This document shows positions 25,579 to 35,200 of a stretch of 59,367 nucleotides of DNA, piece after piece (position 1 is the first letter of the stretch; every line of letters starts with the position of its first letter). Under the pieces are notes generated by a model, which was given only the letters and a program-made list of their open reading frames with translations, made no database searches and had not been told where the DNA came from. Origin of the DNA: CAZLMG01 sp964560765 (GTDB lineage: Bacteria; Bdellovibrionota_B; Oligoflexia; Oligoflexales; CAZLMG01); assembly GCA_964560765.1 (NCBI GenBank), contig CAZLMG010000025.1:1-59367 (forward strand). The letters run 5' to 3'. Position numbers and translations under genes: made by a program.

Positions 25579-26904
25579 ATGGCACAAAAACCGCTCGTAA
25601 GCCTGACAAACAAGATCCTCATCGGTTTGATCGCCGGCATCGTCATCGGCACGGTTTGCAACCTGTGGCTGGGATCGGGTCCGGAAGCCGCCGGCCACTG
25701 GTTCAGTCAGTACATCATCAACGGACTCCTTGCAGTCGGTGCCGACGTTTTTATGCGCACGCTAAAAATGATGGTCGTGCCCTTGGTCCTTGTATCCCTA
25801 ATCTGTGGCACGGCATCACTGGGTGACCCGAAACGCCTCGGCGCCATCGGCGGCAAAGCCCTGGGACTGTATCTGATCAGTACGACATTTGCCGTAACCA
25901 TCGCCCTCGCCCTTGCGAGCGCTTCTGGTGTTGGCAAAGGCATGTCACTCGGTAGTGGCACGTTCACAGCCAAAGCATCGCCGCCATTTACCGAGGTGAT
26001 CGCCAACATTGTCCCCGCCAATCCCTTCTCGGCCATGGTTCAGGGGGAAATGCTACAGGTCATTTTTTTCAGCATCCTGGTTGGCGTTGCCATTTCACTG
26101 GTCGGCAAACCAGCTCAGAAGCTGCTTGATTTTGCCAACGCGGCCAACGATGTGATTATGAAGATGGTCACTATTCTCATGTGGTTTGCCCCCCTGGGGG
26201 TCTTTTGCATCGTCGCCCGCGTTTTTTCTGAGAAGGGCGTCGCCCCGATCATGGACCTATTATTCTACACCGTGCTGATGCTGGTGACCCTGTCAGCGCA
26301 TATGTTTGGTGTTTACGGCATCATGCTGAAGCTTCTCGGCAAGCTTAATCCCAAGCGCTTCTACGAAAATGCACGTCCTGCCGTGATGTTCGCCTTTTCT
26401 ACCGCCAGCAGCAATGCCACCTTGCCTGTCACTATGGAGACGACGGAGCGGCATATGGGCGTGAGCAACTCGGTCGCATCTTTCACAATTCCACTTGGCG
26501 CCACCATCAATATGGATGGTACCGCGATCATGCAGGGTATCGCAGCGGTATTCATTGCCAACGCGGCCGGTATCGATCTTACTTTTACACAGCATTTAAT
26601 GATCATCTTGACTGCAACACTCGCGTCCATCGGCACAGCCGGGGTTCCCGGGGTTGGCATGATCACGCTGGCCATGGTGTTGAATCAGGTTGGCCTCCCG
26701 ACGGAGGGGATTTTGCTGCTGCTGCCGGTGGATCGCATCCTGGATATGTGCCGCACTTCGGTGAACGTGACCGGCGATATGGCCATGACCTGCATCGTCG
26801 CTCGCAGCGAGGGCGAACTGGACCAGGCCATCTACGACCAGCCATTGGGCCGAAGCTATGGAGCTGAAGCGTTCCGTCCAGAGTCAGCGCAGCTCAAGAA
26901 GTGA
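25579..26904 (+). CDS. Dicarboxylate/amino acid:cation symporter (DAACS/SDF family)
   Basis: Sodium- or proton-coupled carrier for C4-dicarboxylates or acidic amino acids (GltP/DctA type) in the inner membrane. About eight hydrophobic segments with two re-entrant loops are expected. Family motifs are visible: FSTASSNATLPVTMETTER (Ser-rich hairpin 1), IPLGATINMDGTAIMQGIAAVF (NMDGT) and SIGTAGVPGVGMITLAMVL (hairpin 2), followed by the substrate helix LPVDRILDMCRTSVNVTGD. 441 residues. A promoter-like sequence is upstream. The last 21 bases overlap the end of a convergent lipoprotein gene. The exact substrate cannot be read from sequence; the Arg in LDMCRTSVN suggests an acidic substrate. Confidence 0.88.
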   Translation: MAQKPLVSLTNKILIGLIAGIVIGTVCNLWLGSGPEAAGHWFSQYIINGLLAVGADVFMRTLKMMVVPLVLVSLICGTASLGDPKRLGAIGGKALGLYLISTTFAVTIALALASASGVGKGMSLGSGTFTAKASPPFTEVIANIVPANPFSAMVQGEMLQVIFFSILVGVAISLVGKPAQKLLDFANAANDVIMKMVTILMWFAPLGVFCIVARVFSEKGVAPIMDLLFYTVLMLVTLSAHMFGVYGIMLKLLGKLNPKRFYENARPAVMFAFSTASSNATLPVTMETTERHMGVSNSVASFTIPLGATINMDGTAIMQGIAAVFIANAAGIDLTFTQHLMIILTATLASIGTAGVPGVGMITLAMVLNQVGLPTEGILLLLPVDRILDMCRTSVNVTGDMAMTCIVARSEGELDQAIYDQPLGRSYGAEAFRPESAQLKK

Positions 26905-27537
26905 ATGGGCGTCGAGCAAACGTTCTGCGAGCGCCGTCATCAGCGCCTTCAGCTCTTCTTCTTTGCCATCGCACAGATAGCTTACGTTATTGCAGGCCGC
27001 ATACGAGCCAATTTCAACCGAGTTGTCGGTCTCTGGGTTAATCGTCATGTGCGGCACTTTATACATCTGATGGCACGCTGCAGCTTTACCCGCCGTCAAG
27101 TGACATCGCGCTGCGTCCGCCAGAACTGCACGAAGCTTCTGCTCTTCTTCAGTCGTTAACTCCACAGATTGCTTAGGTCCAGTCGAGTGGCCATCGCCTA
27201 AACTCCCGGCCCACCCATACTCAAGAGCAACCAGGTCGAAGTCAAAGCTCGCGCTTCGATATCTACAACGAGAATCTGGTTGGTAAGATACGACATCACC
27301 ATCCTGTGTGGTTGTGCCCTGCCCACAATACTCATTTGGCAAAGACAGGTCGTACGTAAACCGAACGATCGGCGGCAGCTCTAGGCGCACCTCAGTTCCA
27401 CCGCCAGCGCCGGGGGAAGTACTCGAGGGCGCGCCCTCATCCTTTTCGCTTTCAGCGGCTCGGTCCACGAGCGGTACATCGCAGCCGACGGGCACCAACC
27501 ATGACACTAGGATAAGACGTACAGCATGTTTACGCAT
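26884..27537 (-). CDS. Hypothetical lipoprotein, 217 residues
   Basis: The signal peptide of about 20 residues ends in WLVPVGC, a lipobox. A Gly/Ser/Glu-rich linker leads to a domain with strand-like segments (VRFTYDLSLPNEYC and SFDFDLVALEYGW) and several Cys (CRYRS, ARCHLTAGKAAACHQ and YAACNNVSYLCDG) that probably form disulfides. I do not recognise the family. The ATG at 27537 follows AGGGGA. It overlaps the end of the symporter gene by 21 bases, on the opposite strand. Location: periplasmic face of a membrane, judged from the lipobox. Confidence 0.55.
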   Translation of the reverse strand: MRKHAVRLILVSWLVPVGCDVPLVDRAAESEKDEGAPSSTSPGAGGGTEVRLELPPIVRFTYDLSLPNEYCGQGTTTQDGDVVSYQPDSRCRYRSASFDFDLVALEYGWAGSLGDGHSTGPKQSVELTTEEEQKLRAVLADAARCHLTAGKAAACHQMYKVPHMTINPETDNSVEIGSYAACNNVSYLCDGKEEELKALMTALAERLLDAHSLLELR

Positions 27538-27915
27538 TTCGATCCCCTCTGCTATTCGCTTCGTAGACAACCTGATCCTTAAGCCAACGCTAAGCGTGAT
27601 GGAAGTGTGAGTTGTACAAAATTCACCCTCATATCAATACCATCGGCACACTTTCAAATTTTCTGAACGGAAATATGCTGTGATTTTTCAGAGATGTAGC
27701 ACTCCATTGCATTGGCATCGCTTGCCGGCGTGCCGCACCCACGTCACTAATTTCTGTTCACCTGCCAGAATTTCGGCGGTCGCCCACCAGTTGGAGTGGA
27801 GGCAACTCCCTAATTTGATAACAGCTCCCACTGGTCACCTATTTGCAAAGGCCCAGCTGCGCAAAGCGGCGCTACTGCCGAAATTCTACCTGTTGCTGGA
27901 CCACGGGGGTTGTGG
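27538..27915. other. Gap of 378 bases upstream of two divergent lipoprotein genes
   Basis: AT-richer left half, probably with promoters for the two divergent lipoprotein genes. An inverted repeat AGAATTTCGGC (27767-27777) / GCCGAAATTCT (27877-27887) encloses 99 bases; with flanks it matches at 13 of 14 positions. I see no coding frame or known RNA. Confidence 0.4.
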
Positions 27916-29664
27916 ATGCGGATGCAAGTCATGAGACGTCTGGGACTATATCTAGCTATGTTGGCTACGGCGGCCTGCACGCGGTCATCAGAATCGCAAA
28001 CAAACGCCGAACTTATCAATCCGGTCAATAACTTGCCGCGCAGCATTAGCAGTATGGCGGATTGGCTCAAGATCAAACAAGCGCGGATTCAGGCAACAGC
28101 GACCTACCTTGAATCTCTCAAGACCGTTTATACGGCTCTCGGCGACGCACCAACCGATTCGGTCGCCGGCTTCCGTCTGCAAGGCCGCAGCTCCCAATTT
28201 GGTCGCATTATGGATGAAGCAGCTCTGGAACAGGAAGCCAAGCGCCTGCAAAATGCCGGTGCCGCAATCCAAAATTATGATGTGATGCTGAATGCCGAAG
28301 GTAATTACGCAAAGAAGATGGCCGAGATTGCGCAAATGTACGCCAGTATTTCTAACACGGGCCCCAAGAACTTTCTCGACAATCAGAGAAGTTGGTTAGG
28401 CAACGAAAGACTTTCCGTCGATAACGAAGGGGCTCGCATTGAAAACTTTGGCAAGACTCTGGAGAACTACAGCAAGGGCCTAGACAATGTCTTGAAGGAA
28501 CTTGATGTCGTCCTCAAAGGCTACTACGCCGTCGGTTATCGCAGCTATGTCGATTCATATTTGGAATACTCGGATCAAATCCAGAAAGTTTGGAAGCAAA
28601 TCGGACGGACCTCGGCGCAAGTCGGCGGCGCCATGCGCGAACTCAATAAGTATCGACGTCAATCCAATATTTGTGAGGCACGTCGACAACGCATCTTGTC
28701 GCTAAAGTACCGCGCCGCAAATCGCGAAGCCTCCATGAAAGACGTAAATCTACGTCGTATACCCGAGATCTTCAATCACCTCGCCTCCTCAATCGAGGGC
28801 GAGGCGTGTTTACACAAGGTCTTGTTGACCAGCAAGTTTGATAATATGGACGAGCTGTACAAGATCGAGTACGAAGTCGCTTTTACTGACAAGAAGGTTT
28901 CTGTCGATTGCCCGGTTACCTCGACGCCGGAAGGCATAGCAGGCCGGCTTGCGACTCGCTATCCTTGGCCCATAGTCAACACAGAAACCTTCGAGTTCGA
29001 AGGGTACTTTCACCCGGTCACTTACTACCAGATGTATCGCGTCCTCACCTCGGTACAAGCCCCGATTCAAATTGCTTCCGCCGCCATTAACGAAAACGGT
29101 GGCGGATGTAATCCGTTTCATCCGGTTAGCGAAGAGTACATGTTTAATTCCGTCGAGCTTGAACAGAGCTTGGCTGATACTTACGAGACGGTTCGCCCAT
29201 CGCCCTCCGGTGCCACCGAAGGATTTTCGGCCAACTATTCGAATATTCCGGCTAGCAACCGAAGCTATCGTAAGATGATGGACCGGGTTACCAAGATCTT
29301 CTCGACTGTCGAGCAATGTATTGAAACGGCGCGAAGCGGCCCACCTGTGCTGGACGAGCCTAGCGACACGCCAACTGATCCTACGACGTTGCCGCCTCTG
29401 CCCCTTCCCTGGGAAGCGGGGCAGAAGGCTCGAAGCGATATGAACACCTACTTTGATGCGGATTTCCCGCTCATGAGTGAATCCATTCGCGAATGTGCCA
29501 AGACCGCAGAGCACTTTCGCTATCGCGCATTTGCCCAATTGGAGACGGCACAAGCCATGTTTGAGGTGCTGCAAAAAGCCGCAGTGATTCCGCCGCCGCG
29601 ATCTCCACATCCCGTGCAATATCAGCCGGGTCCACCTCAGACGAGAAATGGCAACGATTTCTGA
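27916..29664 (+). CDS. Large helical lipoprotein, unknown
   Basis: Lipoprotein of about 583 residues with signal and lipobox LATAAC. The first half is helical with coiled-coil character (LKIKQARIQATATYLESLKT, then NVLKELDVVLKGYYAVGYRS and MRELNKYRRQSNICEARRQR). The second half contains Cys pairs and Pro-rich linkers. Near the end is a Pro/Asp/Thr-rich stretch before a last helical part, and the tail is Pro-rich. No known domain. Several in-frame ATGs (27916, 27922, 27931) are possible; 27916 has GGGG at a fair distance. Followed by a hairpin, then another lipoprotein gene in the same direction. Confidence 0.6.
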   Translation: MRMQVMRRLGLYLAMLATAACTRSSESQTNAELINPVNNLPRSISSMADWLKIKQARIQATATYLESLKTVYTALGDAPTDSVAGFRLQGRSSQFGRIMDEAALEQEAKRLQNAGAAIQNYDVMLNAEGNYAKKMAEIAQMYASISNTGPKNFLDNQRSWLGNERLSVDNEGARIENFGKTLENYSKGLDNVLKELDVVLKGYYAVGYRSYVDSYLEYSDQIQKVWKQIGRTSAQVGGAMRELNKYRRQSNICEARRQRILSLKYRAANREASMKDVNLRRIPEIFNHLASSIEGEACLHKVLLTSKFDNMDELYKIEYEVAFTDKKVSVDCPVTSTPEGIAGRLATRYPWPIVNTETFEFEGYFHPVTYYQMYRVLTSVQAPIQIASAAINENGGGCNPFHPVSEEYMFNSVELEQSLADTYETVRPSPSGATEGFSANYSNIPASNRSYRKMMDRVTKIFSTVEQCIETARSGPPVLDEPSDTPTDPTTLPPLPLPWEAGQKARSDMNTYFDADFPLMSESIRECAKTAEHFRYRAFAQLETAQAMFEVLQKAAVIPPPRSPHPVQYQPGPPQTRNGNDF

Positions 29665-29670
29665 TGCCCT

Positions 29671-29693
29671 AGACGCGACCATTCGTCGCGTCT
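29671..29693 (+). terminator. Hairpin after the large lipoprotein gene
   Basis: AGACGCGAC/GTCGCGTCT, nine-bp perfect stem with five-base loop, seven bases after the stop codon. There is no U-run, so it may be a weak terminator, a processing site or a mRNA-end stabiliser. Confidence 0.4.
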
Positions 29694-29732
29694 GCTAATC
29701 GCCGGCAGTTCAGAGTCCAAGGGATCACCAGC

Positions 29733-30266
29733 ATGAACGCGATACAACTCTACATCGCCACCATCGTCGCCTTGCTCGGTGCTTGTGGAAAGCCGAAGCA
29801 CGCCAGCTCGCTACATCGCATTACGGCATCCCATGGCGAGTTGGCGACTGAAGATGCGGCGTACGCAGTAGCCAAAGATTTCTTGGATGCCATTACGTAT
29901 GAAACAACCTACGATCCGAAAACGCAGGAGGAAGAGTCGAGGTTTTTCGCCAACTTTAATATCTTCCGCCAGAACTGCGAGTTTGACTTTTACCTGCAGC
30001 TACATCCGCGGCAAGTTGATAGCAAGACGTTCAGTTTTTCCGCAGACGTAAGGGCCAAAACCCTTAACCAAAGCAGCGACGATCGCAGTGTACTCATGCT
30101 GAGGGCGATAAGTTACATGCGCGTGCCACGAGTGTTCAGTTGGCGGGATCGGTATACTAGTAGCACAAATTACCGTTATTATAGCACTGTGCAGAGTGCA
30201 CTTGAAGGCATGATGACAAGCCTGAAGCTCCGCGGCAGTGCTTGCTTTAAGTCCGCAGACGGGTAG
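29733..30266 (+). CDS. Hypothetical lipoprotein, 177 residues
   Basis: Signal peptide with lipobox ALLGAC. The mature part has a segment of probable strands (FDFYLQLHPRQVDSKTFSFS) and aromatic-rich sequence (TNYRYYSTVQSALEG). Cys are few (NCEF and SACF near the end), possibly one disulfide. Not recognised. It lies about 70 bases behind the larger lipoprotein gene and may be co-transcribed through the hairpin. Its last 20 bases overlap convergent thiI. Confidence 0.5.
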   Translation: MNAIQLYIATIVALLGACGKPKHASSLHRITASHGELATEDAAYAVAKDFLDAITYETTYDPKTQEEESRFFANFNIFRQNCEFDFYLQLHPRQVDSKTFSFSADVRAKTLNQSSDDRSVLMLRAISYMRVPRVFSWRDRYTSSTNYRYYSTVQSALEGMMTSLKLRGSACFKSADG

Positions 30267-31674
30267 TCCCGCCGCGCAGGCTATAAGCTTCAAATCCAGC
30301 CTGCTGCATTTTTTCGGCAATGAATGCGCTCTGCAAACCATAGGGGCAATACAAGACGTACTTTTGATCCTTTGGCAGTGACGAAAAATGAGATAGAAGC
30401 CACTCTGGATCATGGCGCACAGCACCCTGATAGTGCCAGGCTTCAAAGTGAACTTGGGACCGACAATCGATCACAGCAGCCTGCTCCGGCACTTGGTCAA
30501 TGTAGACATAGTCTGCTAACAATTGCGCATCGTCGATCGTGTCAAGAGACACCGAGCGTACCGCCGCCAGCGACGCCTCGAAGACCTCCACAGGTACATC
30601 CAGCTCATGCTGCGCCGCCTTTTCAGGCGTCGTCGCCGTTACGGGTCGCTTCAGCACTAAGGCGCAATGCTCTTGCACGTGTTCGGTCAGCGCCAACGTA
30701 CCAATACGCTTGGCCGTCTCAATAATATCTTCCTTGTCCTGACCAATGAGGGGCCGCAAAACCATCATGTCGGCGGCTGTATCGATAGCTCGTAAATTGT
30801 GTAGCGTCTGCGAAGACACCTGGCCAACGGACTCGCCGGTAACGAGGGCCAGGGCTCCATGCTGCGCCGCCATTCGCGATGCGCCCCGATACATCAGTCG
30901 CTTCAAGACCACTTGGGCGAATTGTGGTTGAACCCGCTGCTTGATCATCGCCGCGACTTCTTGAAAGGGGACGATGTGAATCATCGGTGTATAGCCGTTG
31001 CTCCATTGCCGCATCAAACCACGCGCTGCCGCCAAAACAGATCGCTCATACGCCGATCCACCCAGATTAAAAAAGAGAAAATCCGACTCGCAGCCTCGCC
31101 GCATGAGCGACCATGCGGCGACGGACGAATCAATGCCCCCAGAAAACAAACTCAAGACCTTGCCCTGGACCCCCAAGGGTAGGCCCCCCGCTCCGCGAAG
31201 GCGTTGCGTAAATATGTAGGCCTGATTGGGACGCAGCTCGACCTCGATGCGAACCTGCGGGCTCTTTAAGGAAACCCCGGCAGAATGAGACCACAACAGG
31301 GAGCCCAAAAAACGCTCCCAATCGACCGAGGTTCGACCAGGCAAACCCGAGCGTTTGACCCGAATGGCAAAGGTCTTGCCTTGAACCAAAGTAGTGTAGC
31401 GTAAAATGGCCTCGGTCAAAGCCTCTTCGGTGGGCTCGCAGGCCCATTCGACAGGCGACAGCGATTCGATGCCAAAAATGCGCTGTAGCACATCCAGGGC
31501 TCCAGGGTGGTCGCTGTCAACATACAGGCGACTCCATTCCGACTTGATGCGGTAAGGAATACCCGCAGCGCGCATACCATCCCGCAGATTGCGAGTCATT
31601 CGCCGAACAAAACGGGCGCGAATTCGCGGCGTTTTGATGCTGAGTTCCGAGGCCAGGCGGATCAACACTTGCAT
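30247..31674 (-). CDS. thiI: tRNA 4-thiouridine synthase with C-terminal rhodanese domain
   Basis: Enzyme for 4-thiouridine at position 8 of tRNA and possibly sulfur delivery for thiazole synthesis. Order: N-terminal ferredoxin-like part, THUMP domain (about residues 60-165), then the adenylation domain with PP-loop SLFSGGIDSSVAAWSLMRRG. The last about 90 residues are a rhodanese domain whose active Cys is in VLYCPYGLQSAFIAEKM, as in the long, E. coli-type ThiI. 475 residues, start ATG 31674. Convergent overlap (20 bases) with the lipoprotein gene. Confidence 0.88.
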   Translation of the reverse strand: MQVLIRLASELSIKTPRIRARFVRRMTRNLRDGMRAAGIPYRIKSEWSRLYVDSDHPGALDVLQRIFGIESLSPVEWACEPTEEALTEAILRYTTLVQGKTFAIRVKRSGLPGRTSVDWERFLGSLLWSHSAGVSLKSPQVRIEVELRPNQAYIFTQRLRGAGGLPLGVQGKVLSLFSGGIDSSVAAWSLMRRGCESDFLFFNLGGSAYERSVLAAARGLMRQWSNGYTPMIHIVPFQEVAAMIKQRVQPQFAQVVLKRLMYRGASRMAAQHGALALVTGESVGQVSSQTLHNLRAIDTAADMMVLRPLIGQDKEDIIETAKRIGTLALTEHVQEHCALVLKRPVTATTPEKAAQHELDVPVEVFEASLAAVRSVSLDTIDDAQLLADYVYIDQVPEQAAVIDCRSQVHFEAWHYQGAVRHDPEWLLSHFSSLPKDQKYVLYCPYGLQSAFIAEKMQQAGFEAYSLRGGTTRLRT

Positions 31675-31839
31675 AAGTCATTCACCTCTATGGGCGGCCA
31701 ATATGCCACAAAGCCCCTGACCTGGAAACCCGCGAGGCGACCACAATAGGAAACCGCGCCTCCTCAACCGACGGATGCAAGAAATATGTTAAATTCAGCC
31801 GCTTTACAGTACGATGGTCGGCACGAGGAGCGCCCTGAC

Positions 31840-32241
31840 GTGAAGATTGATCCTTCAGAAATGGAATTTACCTTTTCGCGCAGCAGCGGCGCGGGTGGCC
31901 AAAATGTCAACAAGGTCAATAGCCGGGTGACACTGCGGTGGAATATTGAGGATTCCCCGTCGATCGCCGACGGCATCAAGCAACGCTTTTACCAGCGCTA
32001 CGGCAATCGAATCACCGCGACGGGCGACGTCCTCATTCATAGCGACCGCAGTCGCGATCAAAAAAAGAACCTCGACGATTGCGTCGAAAAACTGGAGGAG
32101 ATGCTACAGTCTGTGGCGACTCCGCCGCGAAAACGGGTCAAAACCAAACCCACGCGATCGTCCGTGGCCCGACGTCTCGACAGCAAAAAGAAAAACGCCG
32201 ACCGGAAGTCCGGTCGGCGCAAGATTCACTTTGACGACTAG
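31840..32241 (+). CDS. ArfB-like alternative peptidyl-tRNA hydrolase (GGQ-domain ribosome rescue factor)
   Basis: Small class-I release-factor homologue that frees stalled ribosomes. The catalytic loop is SRSSGAGGQNVNKVNSRV, with the GGQ intact. The domain ends in a basic tail (RRLDSKKKNADRKSGRRK) that in ArfB enters the empty mRNA channel. I take the GTG at 31840, with GAGGAG upstream and 133 residues; an ATG at 31786 would add 18 residues. The strong minus-strand terminator of the neighbouring protease gene lies within the sequence coding for the basic tail. Confidence 0.82.
   Translation: MKIDPSEMEFTFSRSSGAGGQNVNKVNSRVTLRWNIEDSPSIADGIKQRFYQRYGNRITATGDVLIHSDRSRDQKKNLDDCVEKLEEMLQSVATPPRKRVKTKPTRSSVARRLDSKKKNADRKSGRRKIHFDD
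32183..32219 (-). terminator. Strong terminator of the large subtilase, inside arfB coding sequence
   Basis: Reading the minus strand: 11-bp perfect stem (32219-32209 with 32206-32196, CGCCGACCGGA / TCCGGTCGGCG) and then a T-rich run TTTTTCTTTTT (32195-32185). It is about 55 bases past the protease stop. On the plus strand the same bases code for the Lys/Arg-rich end of the ArfB-like protein. A second short stem GGCCGC/GCGGCC lies at 32241-32256. Confidence 0.8.
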
Positions 32242-32273
32242 GCCGCTTGGGCGGCCCCCTACCGACTCGAGGC

Positions 32274-35200
32274 CTACTTGCCGGCGTAGGTTGCCTTCAC
32301 GACGGCTGACTGCAGGTCGGTGCGCACTGTCGAAAACGTGCTGGCATTAAATGGCATCAGCAGTAACAGCTGACCGGCGGCTCCGCCCTTGGTGAAGCTC
32401 ACGGCTGCCTTGCCACCAGCAGCAACCTCGATTTCCTTGGGCAGGCCGACGAACGTTTGATCGACTTCCGTTAAGGAAATTCCTTGCCACTTCTTCTCGT
32501 GTCCCTGTAAAAAATCGTCGGCATCCGCGACTTCTTCATCACCTAGTACACCGATTTTGACGAAGAGATCACCTGCAGTGGTAGCTGCTAACTTCGACCG
32601 GGTTGCACGCACAACAGCGATCGTTGAATGGCCGTAACCTTCCGCGGCGCGACGTTCCACTTCGGCAGCAGCATAGTCTTCACGCCCCTCAGGGAATGTC
32701 GCTTCAAACTGCTTGCGCAGGTCGCGCATTTTCGCGGCATCATACAGGATGCTTTGGAACTTATTAGCATCGATTTTGCCGATCAGCTCCTGCTCAGCCA
32801 CACCATCACCGTTACTATCGAATTGCACGGATACTTCGCAAATATTCCATGTCGTCAATGGACGGAACAGTTTGACTGCGAATTCCACCATCTCGACGCC
32901 ATCCACTTCAATGGTGCGGTAACCGACCGACTCAAGATCACACAAGCTGGCCCGGGCGGGGTTTTCTCGCGCCAAAGTATTGCGCTCATCGCGGCCGAGC
33001 AAGTTAAACGGCAGGGCTAAGCCGTTGATAGAACTACTGTTGCTCACCTCTAAATCAACTGCCGCGCCCTCGGCAGCGCTAGCGTGATCCGCGTGTACCA
33101 CAAGGCTATTGGCTTTGACACGAGTCTGCCGTTGCACGATCGCCAAAACGGGAATCGTTTGAGTCGCCGCTACATCGCTAATCGTGACGATGATCCGGCC
33201 ATCAAGCTCCAGAGAAACGTCATTGCTTGCCAGGCCACGAATGACAGCGGTCACAGGTATCGAAGCTTCGCCCTTGGCTGCCACCGTTACCTTCTCTGGC
33301 AGAGTCAGCGAAAGACCGGCATCGGTCAGAGCTTTCAAGGTCAAAACTCGCTCGCTATCGCTGGTATTGCGCACTTTCAAGGTACGGCGCAGTGTCTTCG
33401 ACGAGGACAGAGCCACTTCACCCAGCGACAAGCCCGCAGGTGAAATGACGATCGGCGAACCGAGAGCCGAAAGCACATCCACACGACCGGCTCCCTGCTG
33501 AGCCACGGGGTAATCTGTGCCATCGGGCTTCTGTAGCATCCAAGAGGACGCATTCATCACTACGGACTTCAGATCTTCCGTCGAAGTCAGGTCGGGCCGA
33601 TGTTGGCGCAGAAGTGCCATGACCCCGGCCATGTGCGGAGCTGCCATGGAGGTACCGCTCATTTGTACGACGACTTCACCGCCACCCATTTTTGCGGAGA
33701 CAATGTTCTGGCCTGGAGCCGCAATTTCAGGCTTCAGCTGACTGTCAAATGAACGTGGTCCACGCGATGAAAAACTTGTGATCGTATCAATCAAATGCGG
33801 CTTCTCGAGACGTTCATCGGTTTTAAAGTCGATGGTCACGTCGCCACTCACGAGTGCATCCTTAATTTGCACGCCGAGACTCTTGCTAATCATGATCGCA
33901 GGGATGCTAACTTCACCATCACCACCCATGCGGAAGGCTTCACCATCTTGATTGTTGGCTACGACAACACCGCTAGCCCCAGCTTCATGGGCACGCTTAA
34001 TTTTTTCCGCAAAGGTAACCACACCGCGATCGATGAAAGCTACATGCCCCTGCACAGCGGCAATCTGCTCCGAGGTCAGTGCTTCCGCCGCTGTCCCGAG
34101 ATAGACAAACTTGCCCGAAACGGCAGCTTCGCTGACACTCTTGGTGAAAGTGGCCTCAACCGCTTCGGCCAGCTGTTGCGCTCCACCAGGAAAATTAACG
34201 CGAACGGCGGCGAATTTCCAATTATGATCCATGTCGTCAATGCTAGCAGCCACGGACAGGGATGCATCGCTAGTACCGGGTGCGCCGACGATGTACGATA
34301 AATCACCGGAGTTTCCGGCCGACGCGACGACGACAGTGCCTCCGCGTGACGTGTTGGCTACCGCTTCTGTGTACAGAATTTGCGGTTGGCCGTAAGGTGA
34401 GCCCAAGGACAGGTTCACGACGTCCAAGCGGTCGCTTGTATCGTCATCGCCATTGGGATCCGCAGAATATTCTAGAGCCGCAATCACGATCGCATCGGAG
34501 GTCGACCCGTCCTCGCCAAAAACTTTGATTGCATGCAGCGCGGCCTCAGGCGCCACGCCATCGTAGGAAGTGACGCCATCGCCACGTCCTGCAACGGTAC
34601 CTGCCACGTGCGTACCATGCCCACCTTCATCCAAAGGGTCGGCGTCAGGCTGCGGAATGCGCATTTCAAAAATGGGGGCTGCAGCATTATAAGACTTTCC
34701 AACCAAGTCGATGCCGCCAACAACTTGAGCCGTCGGAAACGTTCCCGCCTCAACCTGGGTTGGATCGTTGTTCTTATAAGTTTCTTCAAGGCCGAGGCCA
34801 CCGAACATTTTGTGCGTGTAATCGATACCAGAATCGATCACTCCCACAGCTATGCCCTTGCCGGTTACGCCAAACGTCGTTCGTGCCGCTTCGGCGCCTA
34901 TGAACTTCACCGAGTTGCGCTCGAGAAGACTGCCGGATTCACCACCCAGTGTGAGGGTCGCTTCCGGCCGCGCCATCGCCGCAGCCCCGGATACTCCGGT
35001 GACGTGTGGTAACTTGCGAAAATGGGATTCCAGTGCCTTTGGGGCCAACACAGCCATGCCATTCATGACAAACTTGTATCGATTCAAAATGCGAATTTCC
35101 GCCGAGAGCGCCGTCAGTTCCGCCTCAAACTCGGCGTGTTCCTTTTTAATTAGCTCAAGCTGCACCGGGTCGACCTTTACTTTGCCACCTTCCTGCTCGC

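Noticed and set aside
25578..25600. TGGCAC at the symporter start as a sigma54 promoter
   Set aside because: No GC at -12 spacing, and it overlaps the coding start; a sigma70-type promoter is present upstream.
28810..29682. Long minus-strand open frame (290 codons)
   Set aside because: Lies fully opposite the lipoprotein gene at 27916-29664, which has a signal peptide and protein-like composition; the antisense frame has neither.
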